Assembly (NCBI GenBank): GCA_947446595.1
Contig: CANFGS010000005.1
Location: 1 to 64,000, forward strand
Direction: 5' to 3'
From: Neisseriaceae bacterium
GTDB taxonomy: Bacteria > Pseudomonadota > Gammaproteobacteria > Burkholderiales > UBA11063
DNA length: 64,000 nt
A model generated the notes under the pieces. That model searched no databases. It worked only from the letters and a program-made list of their open reading frames with translations, and had not been told where the DNA came from. Of the stretch, positions 18,796 to 29,033 are shown in pieces (the first letter of the stretch is position 1; the number at the start of each line of letters is the position of its first letter). The position numbers were made by a program, and so were the translations under genes.

Positions 18796-20265
18796 TTATA
18801 AACTACCTTGATCATAAATATTGTTTAGTGAGTCAACCAACATAGAACCAATCGTCATTCCTGTGACAGTGCTACTATTTTGAATGGTGTAATTAGTATT
18901 AATGCAGCCAGCTCCTGCAGGATCACATGCATATAGTTGATTAGAAGATGCTACATAGATAACTCCACCATTGTTATCATAAACCATATATAGAATCGGA
19001 GTAACAGGAACTGATTCAAGGAATATAGCTATTGTAGGTGATTCTGTAGTAATTACAGAAATTTGACCGTTAGCGTCACCGACATAGATTTCGTTATTAG
19101 AAATTGATGATGTCATTGCTGTTATTGCATATGACTCGCCAGTTACCGGAGCCCAGGTAGCTGATTGGTTGGGAGTAGATCCTGATTCATAAAATAAGCC
19201 ACCGTTAGCATTATTGCTTCCTGCATATAATCCTGAAGTAGGTGCGATTGACGTACCTAAATAAGCAATGCTGGTTATAGTGCCACTTATACCATTTGTG
19301 CCTTCACTTTGGCAGGTGTTGCTAACACTAGATAAGCATACAGTTATACCATTAATACTACCATTGCTTGTTGCAATATAGGTATTTGAACCAATGTAAG
19401 CATTTGCATTAGCAATTTGCTGACCAGTAAAGGAGCCGCTTCCATAAGGTTGTGCACCCCAACTTTCTCCAGAGAATGAATAACTATTAATGACGTTATT
19501 ACTGCTGCTTAATTGTGCTACATATAGTGATGCACCTGTTGAAAACAGATTGTTTGATCCTGTGGGATACGTGCTTGAGCTAATAGAGCTTCCTGCTATA
19601 GCATTTGTAGTAATTCCAAATGGATAGACTCCAAGAGTTCCACCTAGATAGATATTGCCGTAGTTATTAGTGTCAGCAGCAATTGCTGCTATAGTATCAG
19701 CAGATTCAACATGCCCATAATTAGACCAGGCATTATTGTATACATTCATATAACCATTATTTTGCCCTATGTAGAGGTTAGTTAATTCATAAAGCGTAAT
19801 ATTGGCATTACCCGTATTGGTGCTACCTCCAAATAGTGTATCATTTACTGTGTAGCTAATACTAATATTAACACTTTCTTGTGATTGAACTCCAAATGCT
19901 TCTTTATTTATCTGTACATAAAATTCACAAGTGCCACCTGGTTGTATGGTGCTACCAGCACAGTTATTAGGATCCATACTATTTGTCGACCCTGCTGAAT
20001 TCGTTGCTGGAGTTAGAACATTACTTACACCGGAAATAGTATATGATATTTGGCTTATTGGGAAATTGGTACTGTTAATCCAGTTTTGTCCACCGGTACC
20101 ACCACTATTATTTTGAATAACAATTCCCATACAATAAGGGCCAGTGTTGGTTTGATTAGCACATTGGCCACCTTGGGTTGTGAATGTAACATTGTTACTA
20201 CTACCACAACCATTTAGTATAAATAACCCAATAGTTATCAATATTTTATTTAGAAGATTTTTCAT
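18796..20265 (-). CDS. Large Asn/Ser-rich lipoprotein A with propeller-like repeats
   Basis: About 489 residues. The lipobox LNGC follows a hydrophobic signal, so a membrane-anchored lipoprotein is predicted. Start ATG 20265 is preferred; ATG 20277 adds four residues. An N-terminal domain carries PYCMGIVIQNNSGG and DPNNCAGSTIQPGGTCEFYV, with paired cysteines as in Ig-like cell-surface modules. The rest has repeated segments with YVG or YIG and GSI motifs spaced like beta-propeller blades. Few lysines, many Asn, Ser and Gly. A paralogue lies directly upstream. Function unknown; a surface adhesin or carbohydrate-binding role is a guess. Confidence 0.8.
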   Translation of the reverse strand: MKNLLNKILITIGLFILNGCGSSNNVTFTTQGGQCANQTNTGPYCMGIVIQNNSGGTGGQNWINSTNFPISQISYTISGVSNVLTPATNSAGSTNSMDPNNCAGSTIQPGGTCEFYVQINKEAFGVQSQESVNISISYTVNDTLFGGSTNTGNANITLYELTNLYIGQNNGYMNVYNNAWSNYGHVESADTIAAIAADTNNYGNIYLGGTLGVYPFGITTNAIAGSSISSSTYPTGSNNLFSTGASLYVAQLSSSNNVINSYSFSGESWGAQPYGSGSFTGQQIANANAYIGSNTYIATSNGSINGITVCLSSVSNTCQSEGTNGISGTITSIAYLGTSIAPTSGLYAGSNNANGGLFYESGSTPNQSATWAPVTGESYAITAMTSSISNNEIYVGDANGQISVITTESPTIAIFLESVPVTPILYMVYDNNGGVIYVASSNQLYACDPAGAGCINTNYTIQNSSTVTGMTIGSMLVDSLNNIYDQGSL

Positions 20266-20277
20266 TTGTATTCTCAT

Positions 20278-21960
20278 TTAATATGAAGTTAACATTGAGG
20301 CTACAGTTACAGAACTTACATTTGCCGGTAGATCTGTGCTACTATTGCTTAATATTGTTTGCCATGTCCCAACACTGCTTGCGGCATAAGTACCAAAAAG
20401 TAAGAATGCACCAGTGGTAAGAGTTGTTAAACCAAAGTCGTTACTATTAAGATTATATCCAGCTATGTATAGATTCCCAACTCCGTCAGTTGTCACTGTT
20501 GTTGCATTTCCTGTTATAGGGGAAGTGCTACTACTTGTTGTTGGTCCACAAGTAAAAGGACTGCTAGTGTTACAATTGTATACACTACTTTCAGTACTAC
20601 CAACCACCCCAAAATATAGGGCATTATTAGTATATCTAAGTCCACCAATCCTGTTTCCAGAAGATTCGATTACAGGTGATTCTGTAGAAGTAGTCCATGA
20701 TGAAAAGCTAGAGTTTATTGATGATACACCAAGAGTATTATTGCTGTATGAGCTACCAGTGTATAGATTACCAAGATCATCAACGTCAGCTGAATTAGTG
20801 AAGAAACTATTTGGTGGTGTTCCTGATGGATTATTAGTTATAGTACATGATTCAGTGGCATTACCATTTACAGAGCAGTTATATACTTTAGACTCAGAAA
20901 ATGCATATATGGTATTATTTGTAATATATCCTTTTAGTCCTATTAGGCTACTAGCAGATGTAATATTGTTATTATTATCAGTCATTGGTAGCCAAGTCGC
21001 ATTACTTGATTCTATATTATAAACCCACATTCCATTACCATTTGTAGCGGCATAAATATTGCTATTATTATCAAAAGCAAGAGATGTTACTTGAGCAGAT
21101 AAACTAGTACCAACTGGATTTATGCTAATACCATTATAAGAGTATATAGTTGATGATGTAGCTGATAATGAAACAAAATATATCACACCATAAGCATTTT
21201 CAATAACGTAATTTACAGTGCCACTTGATGGCGAACCTGTCAAACCATTTTGCCAAGATGCAAGTATACTACCACTACTCGTGCCTGTAGACATAATATT
21301 AGTTGGAACATAGTATAATCCTGGGCTCCTAGTATCACCACCATATAAATAAACCCTCTGGTTTAGCGTTGCATTCACATTATAATTTTGGTTACCATTG
21401 GTGTAGTTATAGCTTATATAATACGGATATACGCCAACTGGATTTGCTTCATTAAGTATTTCCAGATAAAAAGTACAGCTTCCACCCCCGGATGCTAGAG
21501 TTTGAACATTAGCACCTGTAGTAGTAGCGCAGTTATTCGGGTCAAATAAGACAACATTGTTTATATTTTGTGTAGGACCAGATATTGTAACTCCTGCTGC
21601 GACTGTATCATATAAAGCTGCTGTAGTACTAGTTGTACTTCCTGGTAATGTGGTGCTTACTTGTAAACCATTATTAATTATCTGAATATTATTAGCATTT
21701 AAGCCTGAGTTGTTATTTTGTATGGTAACTGAAGTGCAATATGGTGTTGTAGTGCTTGGGTTATTTATTAGAAGAGTATAATAACTCTCATAAGTAGACT
21801 CTAAATTAGTTAATTGTGCACTTGAATATTGTGATGGCAGTGCACAGCTTCCTTGATTTAGGGCGATTGAAACATTATTTGGAGTATTTGAACATGCAGC
21901 TACAAATAACGCTACACTAAACAATACAAAAAAAGATATATAATTTTGTAATTTAAGCAT
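20278..21960 (-). CDS. Large Asn/Ser-rich lipoprotein B with propeller-like repeats
   Basis: 560 residues. Signal peptide with lipobox VAAC (Cys23). Shares with its downstream neighbour the plan PYC-x-IQNN, then DPNNCA, then a Gly-rich CTFYLEI motif, then a long repetitive region with NLYTGS, NLYIAG and NIYAAT strands that resembles a beta-propeller. Its stop lies directly against the next gene's first possible ATG. No known family recognised beyond the architecture. Confidence 0.8.
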   Translation of the reverse strand: MLKLQNYISFFVLFSVALFVAACSNTPNNVSIALNQGSCALPSQYSSAQLTNLESTYESYYTLLINNPSTTTPYCTSVTIQNNNSGLNANNIQIINNGLQVSTTLPGSTTSTTAALYDTVAAGVTISGPTQNINNVVLFDPNNCATTTGANVQTLASGGGSCTFYLEILNEANPVGVYPYYISYNYTNGNQNYNVNATLNQRVYLYGGDTRSPGLYYVPTNIMSTGTSSGSILASWQNGLTGSPSSGTVNYVIENAYGVIYFVSLSATSSTIYSYNGISINPVGTSLSAQVTSLAFDNNSNIYAATNGNGMWVYNIESSNATWLPMTDNNNNITSASSLIGLKGYITNNTIYAFSESKVYNCSVNGNATESCTITNNPSGTPPNSFFTNSADVDDLGNLYTGSSYSNNTLGVSSINSSFSSWTTSTESPVIESSGNRIGGLRYTNNALYFGVVGSTESSVYNCNTSSPFTCGPTTSSSTSPITGNATTVTTDGVGNLYIAGYNLNSNDFGLTTLTTGAFLLFGTYAASSVGTWQTILSNSSTDLPANVSSVTVASMLTSY

Positions 21961-21985
21961 TTTTTCTATAATCCTTACAGTCTAA

Positions 21986-23395
21986 TTAGAAATTTGCACT
22001 TTTACTTGTTCTAGGGAATGGAATAATATCCCGTACATTTTGAACTCCAGTAATATAACTTACCAAACGCTCTAACCCTACACCAAAACCAGCATGTTTT
22101 GCTGTTCCAAAACGTCTAAGGTCTAAATACCAATAGAGTGTTTCTTCACTTACATTCATTTCTTTAATGCGTTTTACAAGCACGTCATAGCGCTCTTCAC
22201 GTTGTGCTCCACCTATTATCTCGCCAACCCCAGGGGCTAGGATATCCATAGCCGCTACAGTTTTACCGTCGTCATTTTGACGCATATAAAATGCTTTAAT
22301 ATCTTTAGGGTAGTTTGTGACAATTGTAGGGCGCCCAACTAACTCTTCACAAATCCATCTTTCGTGTTCTGATGCTAGATCAATACCCCAAGATACTTGA
22401 TTCTCAAAGGTTTTATTTGATTTAAGTAGTTTATCAATTGCTTCAGTATAAGTAATCATCTCAAAATCCTGATTAACTAACTGTGTTAAGCGAGTAACTA
22501 CGTCTTTATTTATATATTCTGCAAAAAATGCCATATCATCAGGGTTTTTGTTAAGTACTGCTTTAAACACGTGTTTAAGCAAATTTTGAGCAAGACTGGC
22601 ATTATCCATTAGATCAGCAAAAGCTATTTCTGGTTCTATCATCCAAAACTCTGCTAGATGACGAGTAGTGTTGGAGTTTTCCGCCCTAAATGTTGGGCCA
22701 AAGGTATATACTTTTGATAAGCTCATACAGTATGCTTCAGCATTTAATTGTCCTGATACTGTTAGAAATGTTTCACGTCCAAAGAAATCTTTTTTATAAT
22801 CAATTTTACCTGCGGCATCTCTTGGTAATTGGTTTAGGTCAAAATTAGTCACCTGAAATAACTCTCCTGCACCCTCAGCATCAGCACCAGTTATTAGTGG
22901 AGTATGAATCCAATAAAAGCCATTATTTTGTAAATACTCATGAACAGCGAATGATGCCGTATTTCTAATTCTGGTAGCTGCTGCAATTAAATTAGTCCTT
23001 GGACGTAAGTGTGCTACTTCACGTAGATGTTCTACAGTATGTCGTTTTGGTGATACTGGGTAGGTATCTGGGTTTTCTACCCATCCAATAACTTCGATGC
23101 TACTAGCTACAATTTCAAATTTTTGTCCAGCACCAAGAGATGGCACTATTTTACCTTTGATGTTTATCGAACAGTCCTTAGTTAGGCGTAAAATTTCAGT
23201 TTCGTAATTACTAAGTTTATTTTCAGCAACAATTTGGATACCATCAAAACAAGACCCGTCTCCTAGTGATATAAAAGAAATTCCAGCTTTTGAATCACGT
23301 CTACTCTTTACCCATCCGTTTAGTTCAACAGGTGTATCAACTGCTAGAGCTCCATTAAGTAGCTCTTTTACTGATAATGTTTGTGTGTGCTTCAT
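21986..23395 (-). CDS. asnS: Asparaginyl-tRNA synthetase
   Basis: Charges tRNA-Asn. N-terminal OB-fold anticodon-binding domain ([20 protein letters not shown]). Class II motif 2 is [25 protein letters not shown], shown here in pieces: FRAENSNT and [11 protein letters not shown]. Motif 3 is [10 protein letters not shown]. The ending DIIPFPRT is characteristic of AsnRS rather than AspRS, which has a different insertion. 469 aa is normal. Overlaps pgk by four bases. Confidence 0.97.
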   Translation of the reverse strand: MKHTQTLSVKELLNGALAVDTPVELNGWVKSRRDSKAGISFISLGDGSCFDGIQIVAENKLSNYETEILRLTKDCSINIKGKIVPSLGAGQKFEIVASSIEVIGWVENPDTYPVSPKRHTVEHLREVAHLRPRTNLIAAATRIRNTASFAVHEYLQNNGFYWIHTPLITGADAEGAGELFQVTNFDLNQLPRDAAGKIDYKKDFFGRETFLTVSGQLNAEAYCMSLSKVYTFGPTFRAENSNTTRHLAEFWMIEPEIAFADLMDNASLAQNLLKHVFKAVLNKNPDDMAFFAEYINKDVVTRLTQLVNQDFEMITYTEAIDKLLKSNKTFENQVSWGIDLASEHERWICEELVGRPTIVTNYPKDIKAFYMRQNDDGKTVAAMDILAPGVGEIIGGAQREERYDVLVKRIKEMNVSEETLYWYLDLRRFGTAKHAGFGVGLERLVSYITGVQNVRDIIPFPRTSKSANF

Positions 23396-24564
23396 GCTCT
23401 ATCCTCAAATAATTTAATGGCTGGTAATTTTTTGCCTTCAAGGTATTCTAGTAATGCGCCGCCAGCAGTTGATACATAACTGATTTTATCCATAAGGTTA
23501 AATTTATTTATTGCAGCAATAGTATCGCCACCACCAGCTAAACTAAAAGCATTACTAGTAGCAATTGCATTAGCAAGTATTTTGGTACCATTTGCAAATT
23601 GATCAAACTCAAAAACGCCAACTGGACCGTTCCAAATAATAGTACCAGCTTTGTTGATTATGTCGGCTAATTGATTAGCAAATTTAGTACCGATATCTAA
23701 AATCATATCATCATCTTTAACGTCATTGATGTTTTTTTGGATAGCTATTTCATCTCTACTAAAGTGTTTCGCGGTAACCACATCTTCTGGTAGTGCAACA
23801 CTTGCACCACGAGCTGCCATTTTTTGCATAATGTCATTAGCTTTATTAATTAGTTCGGCTTCAACTAATGATTTCCCAATATGAAATCCTTTAGCAAGTA
23901 AAAAGGTATTTAAAATCCCACCACCAACAATTAGATAATCAACTTTATCTGCTAGATTTTCTAAAATACTTAGTTTGGTAGAAACTTTGGAACCTGCAAC
24001 AATAGCAACTACTGGAGCTTTGGGGTGAGCTGCTGCCATATTAAGAGCATCAAGCTCACTACTCATTAGCATCCCAGCACATACTTCAGAGGCGGCATAT
24101 CCTATTGCATCAGTTGATGCTTCACTTCTATGTGCTGTTGCAAAAGCATCATGTACAAATATATCGCACAAATTAGCATATTTTTTACCCAAAATTGGAT
24201 CGTTTTTCTTTTCCCCGACATTTAAGCGAACGTTTTCAAGCATAACTATATTTGAAGTGCCAAAATCAATTTTATCTGGAACCCCAGCTACAACTTTTAT
24301 ATTTTGATGTAATAATTCACCTAAAAGTGCTGCTATTGGCAAAACACTCTCATTAGTATCATTGCTACCCTCAACTGGGCGTCCTAAATGAGTAGCTACG
24401 ATAACATTTGCACCATTTTTAATTGCATACTCAATAGTTTTTAGTGACGCTCTAATGCGAGTATCATCACTAATATGACCTTTTTCAATAGGCACATTCA
24501 TATCGGTTCTAATAAATACAGTTTTATTTTTAAGAGTTAAATTGGTAATTTTTTTGAATTTCAT
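23392..24564 (-). CDS. pgk: Phosphoglycerate kinase
   Basis: ATP-producing glycolytic step. N-terminal domain: [46 protein letters not shown]-terminal nucleotide-binding domain: [19 protein letters not shown] and the final [12 protein letters not shown] motif. 390 aa is full length. Its ATGA overlap with asnS suggests coupled translation. Confidence 0.97.
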   Translation of the reverse strand: MKFKKITNLTLKNKTVFIRTDMNVPIEKGHISDDTRIRASLKTIEYAIKNGANVIVATHLGRPVEGSNDTNESVLPIAALLGELLHQNIKVVAGVPDKIDFGTSNIVMLENVRLNVGEKKNDPILGKKYANLCDIFVHDAFATAHRSEASTDAIGYAASEVCAGMLMSSELDALNMAAAHPKAPVVAIVAGSKVSTKLSILENLADKVDYLIVGGGILNTFLLAKGFHIGKSLVEAELINKANDIMQKMAARGASVALPEDVVTAKHFSRDEIAIQKNINDVKDDDMILDIGTKFANQLADIINKAGTIIWNGPVGVFEFDQFANGTKILANAIATSNAFSLAGGGDTIAAINKFNLMDKISYVSTAGGALLEYLEGKKLPAIKLFEDRA

Positions 24565-24630
24565 CTTATTCTCAGTAAATATTAAATTTTAGTTATTCTA
24601 AGATAACATTTTAACATATTTAGCTTAGTA

Positions 24631-25476
24631 TCATTGATTAATATGACGGTGCCGTGTGATAGTTTTGTAGTTGTCGATTTTTATATTTTGAGCTAATTTC
24701 TCTGCGATATAAACCGATCTATGCTTACCACCAGTACAGCCTATGGAGATAGTAAGATAATTTCTGTTATCAAGACTAAATTCTTTAATCCAAGGTGAAA
24801 CCATATTATAAATATCGTCTATCATTTTTTTGACTTTATCTTCTTTTTTTAGAAAGTCAATGATAGGTTCATCAAGTCCATTAAAGTGTCGAATCTCTTT
24901 ATCATAATGTGGATTTGGTAAACAGCGTACATCAAAAACGAAGTCTGAATCAATTGGTAGTCCATATTTAAACCCAAATGATTGTATTACGATATTTAGT
25001 TGTGAGTAATCGGCTTCCACGAATTGTTTGACGATACTTCTTAGGTTATTAGCAGATAAATCACTAGTATCAATTCGATGTGCCATAAGACTTATCGAGG
25101 ACAAAACTTCCTGTTCTTCATATATGCAGTCAGAAATAGTTTTTTTATCGTCAGACAATGGGTGGCGTCTACGTGTTTCTGAAAATCGTTTTATTAAAAC
25201 ATCTTCATGTGCTTCCAAAAAAATTATTTTGGTTTGGATGCCAAGTTGTTTTAGGTTTGCGATAGCAGATGGTAATTGTCTTAGTAGTATTAATGAACGA
25301 GTATCAAGACTTACAGCAATCTTTTTACTATTATAGATTAAACTATACATTTCTACTAATTGTGGTAGCATAGTAGGCGGCAAATTATCCACGCAATTAT
25401 AGCCGCTATCTTCAAGTATTCGAAGAGCCGTAGATTTGCCAGCACCAGCTAAGCCGCTAATTAGAATTAGTTGCAT
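24631..25476 (-). CDS. rapZ: RNase adapter protein RapZ
   Basis: Nucleotide-binding protein. In E. coli it tunes glucosamine-6-phosphate synthase through RNase E and small RNAs. Walker A GLAGAGKST is near the N-terminus. The C-terminal domain has DVRCLPNPHYD and SIGCTGGKHRSVYIAEKL, both family signatures. 281 aa is standard. Its start overlaps the end of the short hprK gene by ten bases. Confidence 0.95.
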   Translation of the reverse strand: MQLILISGLAGAGKSTALRILEDSGYNCVDNLPPTMLPQLVEMYSLIYNSKKIAVSLDTRSLILLRQLPSAIANLKQLGIQTKIIFLEAHEDVLIKRFSETRRRHPLSDDKKTISDCIYEEQEVLSSISLMAHRIDTSDLSANNLRSIVKQFVEADYSQLNIVIQSFGFKYGLPIDSDFVFDVRCLPNPHYDKEIRHFNGLDEPIIDFLKKEDKVKKMIDDIYNMVSPWIKEFSLDNRNYLTISIGCTGGKHRSVYIAEKLAQNIKIDNYKTITRHRHINQ

Positions 25477-25988
25477 GAAGCATTTTCCCTAATCAACTGA
25501 GATTGATAATTTATAAAATCTTGATGAGAGTTAACACCATTATTTAGTTGTTTATAGTGTTTTGTGATGGTTTCTATAATTATAGCTAGTGGTTTATTTA
25601 TCCCTGTAGATATAGTGTATTGTGTAATTTCATGCCCTAGAATAATTTGCTTATCTTTTGGCTCTAAAAAGGATTCATTGGGCATATCTTTGGTTAAATT
25701 TACAATCAAATCTATCCTAGATAAAGCTAGGGTATTCTCAATGCCAAAAATAGAACTAACATCAATAAAACCAATATCTCTAATATGCATGAAAGACTTC
25801 TTCTGCGGGTTTACTATAGTTAGCTCTTTATTAACTACTTTGAGATTAAGCATATCATCTGCTATAAATTTATGGCCACGAGATAAAAGTTCTAGTGCAA
25901 GTTCGCTTTTACCAATTTTACTATCACCTGTTAGGATAATACCAGCACCAAATATATTAAGACCTACTCCATGCATAGTATGCATCAT
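25467..25988 (-). CDS. hprK: HPr kinase/phosphorylase, short form (kinase domain only)
   Basis: Phosphorylates or dephosphorylates HPr on serine in carbon control. The kinase domain is intact: MHGVGLNIFG with the catalytic-region His, Walker A GDSKIGKSE, FIADDML, the IRDIGFIDV signature and a late NKPLAIIIET segment. At 173 aa it lacks the ~130-residue N-terminal domain of the usual ~310-aa enzyme and resembles the short forms known in alphaproteobacteria. rsfS ends six bases upstream, so there is no room for the missing domain. No ptsN or ptsH gene is near. Confidence 0.85.
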   Translation of the reverse strand: MMHTMHGVGLNIFGAGIILTGDSKIGKSELALELLSRGHKFIADDMLNLKVVNKELTIVNPQKKSFMHIRDIGFIDVSSIFGIENTLALSRIDLIVNLTKDMPNESFLEPKDKQIILGHEITQYTISTGINKPLAIIIETITKHYKQLNNGVNSHQDFINYQSQLIRENASCN

Positions 25989-25994
25989 TGCTAT

Positions 25995-26327
25995 TTATCC
26001 CTGATCTTCCCGATTCCAAAGTGCTTCAATAGAATAATACTCACGTACTTTTGGTAGCATTATGTGTACAACCACGTCCCCTGCATCAACAAGTACCCAT
26101 TCGCCACCGCGTTTTCCTTCAGTGCCAATTATATTGATTCCATTGGTTTTTAGATCTTCAATAACGTTATGTGCTAACGCTGCTATCTGACGACTTGAGG
26201 TTCCAGAGCAAACAACTATTGCATTAAACATAGATGAAATATGGCCAGTGTTTATAACGACGATATTATCACCTTTTACATCTTCTAGAGCATTTATCAC
26301 TACCCCGGTAATTTGTTCAGTATTCAC
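25995..26327 (-). CDS. rsfS: Ribosomal silencing factor RsfS
   Basis: Binds ribosomal protein uL14 and blocks subunit joining in starvation. The DUF143 fold is seen in VINTGHISSMFNAIVVCSGTSSRQ (parts ISSMF and CSGTSSRQ), GTEGKRGGEWVLVDAGDVVVHIM and REYYSIEALW. 110 aa is typical. It follows nadD on the same strand, the common nadD-rsfS pair. Confidence 0.96.
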   Translation of the reverse strand: MNTEQITGVVINALEDVKGDNIVVINTGHISSMFNAIVVCSGTSSRQIAALAHNVIEDLKTNGINIIGTEGKRGGEWVLVDAGDVVVHIMLPKVREYYSIEALWNREDQG

Positions 26328-26373
26328 AAGACTCCTTTTTAATTATTTGTTATACAAGCTATATTTTAGCAGA

Positions 26374-27036
26374 TTAGGACAAATAGAGGTGGTGTTTCTC
26401 TATATAACGTGCCACAGATTGTGTGACATACGGGTTTATATCCTCATGATTCTTTACTTTATTCCTAATTGTTGTTGAGGATATATTTGTAGGGGTAAAG
26501 TTAAGCATATAAAATCCCCCGCTATTTTGAAGCTCTTTCAAATCAGAGCTTTGGCGGTTTTTAAACAATAGTTTTAGTTCAGGTGATTTTATATCATTAG
26601 TACTATAGCCGCTACGATTTGCAACTACAAAATGAGTGATGTCAGGTAATTTATCCCAGTAATCCCAAGTATCTAGACTTTGGAGTGAATCACCCCCAAT
26701 TAAGAAATATAATGGAATATCATATCCAATTTCACTACGAATTTCTGATAGCGTTTGATAAGTAGGACAATAATTTGGAGCTTCAATTTCTCGGGTATCA
26801 ATCTGAAAATCAGGCTGTCCGTCAAGAGCTAGTTTTAGCATATTTAGCCTATCGGTATTATTTGCTTTGGGTGGTTCTTTATAGTTTGGAATACTTGTGG
26901 GCATAAAAGTGATTTTGGTATTAAATATTGAGAGTAGATGATTGGCCATTTCTAAATGCCCAATATGTATTGGGTCAAATGTACCACCTATAATCACGAC
27001 TTTATCAAGATTGTTGTATAAGGAGTGCTTAGCCAT
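26374..27036 (-). CDS. nadD: Nicotinate-nucleotide adenylyltransferase
   Basis: NAD synthesis: adenylates nicotinate mononucleotide. Nucleotidyltransferase motifs: IGGTFDPIHIGHLEMA (GxFDPxHxGH) and the C-terminal ISSTTIRN. I place the start at ATG 27036 (MAKHSL), which overlaps the end of purF by eight bases; a TTG at 27045 would add three residues. About 220 aa, as expected. Confidence 0.95.
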   Translation of the reverse strand: MAKHSLYNNLDKVVIIGGTFDPIHIGHLEMANHLLSIFNTKITFMPTSIPNYKEPPKANNTDRLNMLKLALDGQPDFQIDTREIEAPNYCPTYQTLSEIRSEIGYDIPLYFLIGGDSLQSLDTWDYWDKLPDITHFVVANRSGYSTNDIKSPELKLLFKNRQSSDLKELQNSGGFYMLNFTPTNISSTTIRNKVKNHEDINPYVTQSVARYIEKHHLYLS

Positions 27037-28483
27037 TAAAATCAACTGAAACTAATGAATCAAGGTATTTTTTACTTACATCGCCTGTGACATAGATACC
27101 ATCAAAGCACGAGGCATCAAACTTAGTAAGTTTGCTATTTACATCGGTTATTGATTTTTTGAGGTTATCTAAATTCTGGAAAATCACTTTATCAGCACCG
27201 ATTATTTTGGTTATTTCATCATCAGTTCTGTTATAGGCAACTAGTTCTGCATGGGTTGGCATATCTATACCATATACATTTGGGAAGCGAACTTGTGGTG
27301 CAGCTGAGGCAAGATAGACTTTTTTAGCGCCACATTGTCTTACAATATTTATGATTTCTTTAGAAGTTGTACCACGAACTATAGAGTCGTCAACTAGTAA
27401 GACGTTTTTATCCTTAAATTCAATTGAAACAGGACTTAGTTTACTTCTAACGGCAGATTTTCTTTGATCTTGGTTAGCAAGCATAAAGGTTCGACCCATA
27501 AAATGGTTCTTTACAAAACCTTCCCGATAAGGTATTTTTAGAGACTCAGCTACCTCTATTGCAGGGACTCTAGATGTATCAGGTATAGGTATTACTACAT
27601 CTATATCAAGTTTAAGGTCTTTTAAAGTTTGGGCTAGGTATCTCCCCATATTGCGTCTTGCTAGTTGTACTGATACCTCTTCAATTACAGAGTCTGGTCG
27701 TGATAAATACACAAATTCGAATAAACATATATTTAGTTGTGGATCAGGATGACAAATTCGGTTTTCCAAAGTACCATCAAGTTTTATGATAACTGCTTCA
27801 CCTGGCTTAATAGTTCTAACAAGCTCAAAACCATTTATATCAATAGCACAAGTTTCAGATGATACCATATGCGTAACTTGATGTTCTATTGTTTTTCTGC
27901 CGATTACTAATGGGCGTATTCCATTTGGATCACGAAAAGCGACAAGTCCATAGTTGGCAATTAAGCTAACTACAGCATAACCACCCTTGATTCTTTGGTT
28001 TAGATTGGTAATAGCATCAAATATTTTATCATTAGTTAAATCTTTGTGAACGGTTAGCTGCTCAAGTTCAAAAGCAAAAACATTAGTAAGAATTTCAGAG
28101 TCAGAGTGAGTACGCACATGTCTATGGTTTTTTGTAAGTACATCATCACGAAGTTTATTTGCATTAACAAGATTACCATTATGAGCAAGCATTATTCCAA
28201 AAGGGGAGTTTACATAAAAAGGGTGAGCTTCATCAGGGTTATTAGCCGCTCCTGCTGTTGGGTAACGAACATGACCAATACCAGCATTACCTTTAAGGTA
28301 CGCCATATCTTGTTCGGTAATAACCTCTTTAACGAGGCCTAAGTCCTTCTTAAGGTGCATTAGGTTCCCATCCATAGTTGCAACTCCTGCAGCTTGCTGC
28401 CCGCGATGCTGAAGGCTTTTTAGACTATTAACTAGAGCATAGTTAATCGGGGATGACGATACAATACCTATAATTCCGCACAT
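27029..28483 (-). CDS. purF: Amidophosphoribosyltransferase
   Basis: First committed step of purine synthesis. N-terminal nucleophile glutaminase domain begins MCGIIGIV with Cys2 as nucleophile; no propeptide is present. The C-terminal phosphoribosyltransferase domain has the PRPP motif VLLVDDSIVRGTT. 484 aa is standard. Order cvpA-purF is the classic arrangement. Confidence 0.97.
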   Translation of the reverse strand: MCGIIGIVSSSPINYALVNSLKSLQHRGQQAAGVATMDGNLMHLKKDLGLVKEVITEQDMAYLKGNAGIGHVRYPTAGAANNPDEAHPFYVNSPFGIMLAHNGNLVNANKLRDDVLTKNHRHVRTHSDSEILTNVFAFELEQLTVHKDLTNDKIFDAITNLNQRIKGGYAVVSLIANYGLVAFRDPNGIRPLVIGRKTIEHQVTHMVSSETCAIDINGFELVRTIKPGEAVIIKLDGTLENRICHPDPQLNICLFEFVYLSRPDSVIEEVSVQLARRNMGRYLAQTLKDLKLDIDVVIPIPDTSRVPAIEVAESLKIPYREGFVKNHFMGRTFMLANQDQRKSAVRSKLSPVSIEFKDKNVLLVDDSIVRGTTSKEIINIVRQCGAKKVYLASAAPQVRFPNVYGIDMPTHAELVAYNRTDDEITKIIGADKVIFQNLDNLKKSITDVNSKLTKFDASCFDGIYVTGDVSKKYLDSLVSVDFNG

Positions 28484-28518
28484 AGAAGATCCTTAAAAAC
28501 TTATAGAATTATACCACA

Positions 28519-29031
28519 CTAAACAGGTGCTATTATGGGTGGTTTTGGTAATTCATTAATATGGTTTGAGATTGATTTAGTAATCCAAGTAACAGTTGGG
28601 GTTAGAATAAAGTTGAGGCGCGATTTTTGCCAAGAATGGTCTTTATCAATTTGGAATGTTTCAACTATAAATACAATGATGGCACAAATTAGTATTCCAC
28701 GGATAGCCCCAAACAAAGCCCCCAGTAGATAGTTTAGACCACCTAAGCCAATACTTTTTATTATTGAAGAACATAGTTTTTTGATTATTGCAATTAAAAT
28801 AGCAACCAGTATAAAAGCAACAACAAATACAATAAAGCCTCTAAGAAGAGTATTAGTAATGCTACTTGGTATTTTAGCTTCTATGAAATTTCCAAAATGT
28901 TGCATTACTGCAAAAGCAATAAACCAAACACTTAGAGATAATAACTCATTGATTGCCCCTCTAAAAAGAGCAATTACCGTTGAAACCGCTATTATGCATA
29001 GAAAAATTGCATCATAATTAGCACTAAGCAT
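28519..29031 (-). CDS. cvpA: CvpA family membrane protein
   Basis: Inner-membrane protein of four helices, needed for colicin V production in E. coli; its physiological role is still unclear. Seen: FLCIIAVSTVIALFRGAINELLSL (parts), the conserved GLGGLNYLLGALFGAIRG segment near residue 95, and a short cytoplasmic tail. 170 aa. It lies between the SPOR gene and purF, as in many proteobacteria. Confidence 0.93.
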   Translation of the reverse strand: MLSANYDAIFLCIIAVSTVIALFRGAINELLSLSVWFIAFAVMQHFGNFIEAKIPSSITNTLLRGFIVFVVAFILVAILIAIIKKLCSSIIKSIGLGGLNYLLGALFGAIRGILICAIIVFIVETFQIDKDHSWQKSRLNFILTPTVTWITKSISNHINELPKPPIIAPV

Positions 29032-29033
29032 CT

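Noticed and set aside
20414..21022. 202-codon open frame opposite lipoprotein B
   Set aside because: It is a shadow of a low-complexity gene on the other strand; codon pattern and signal sequence favour the lipoprotein.
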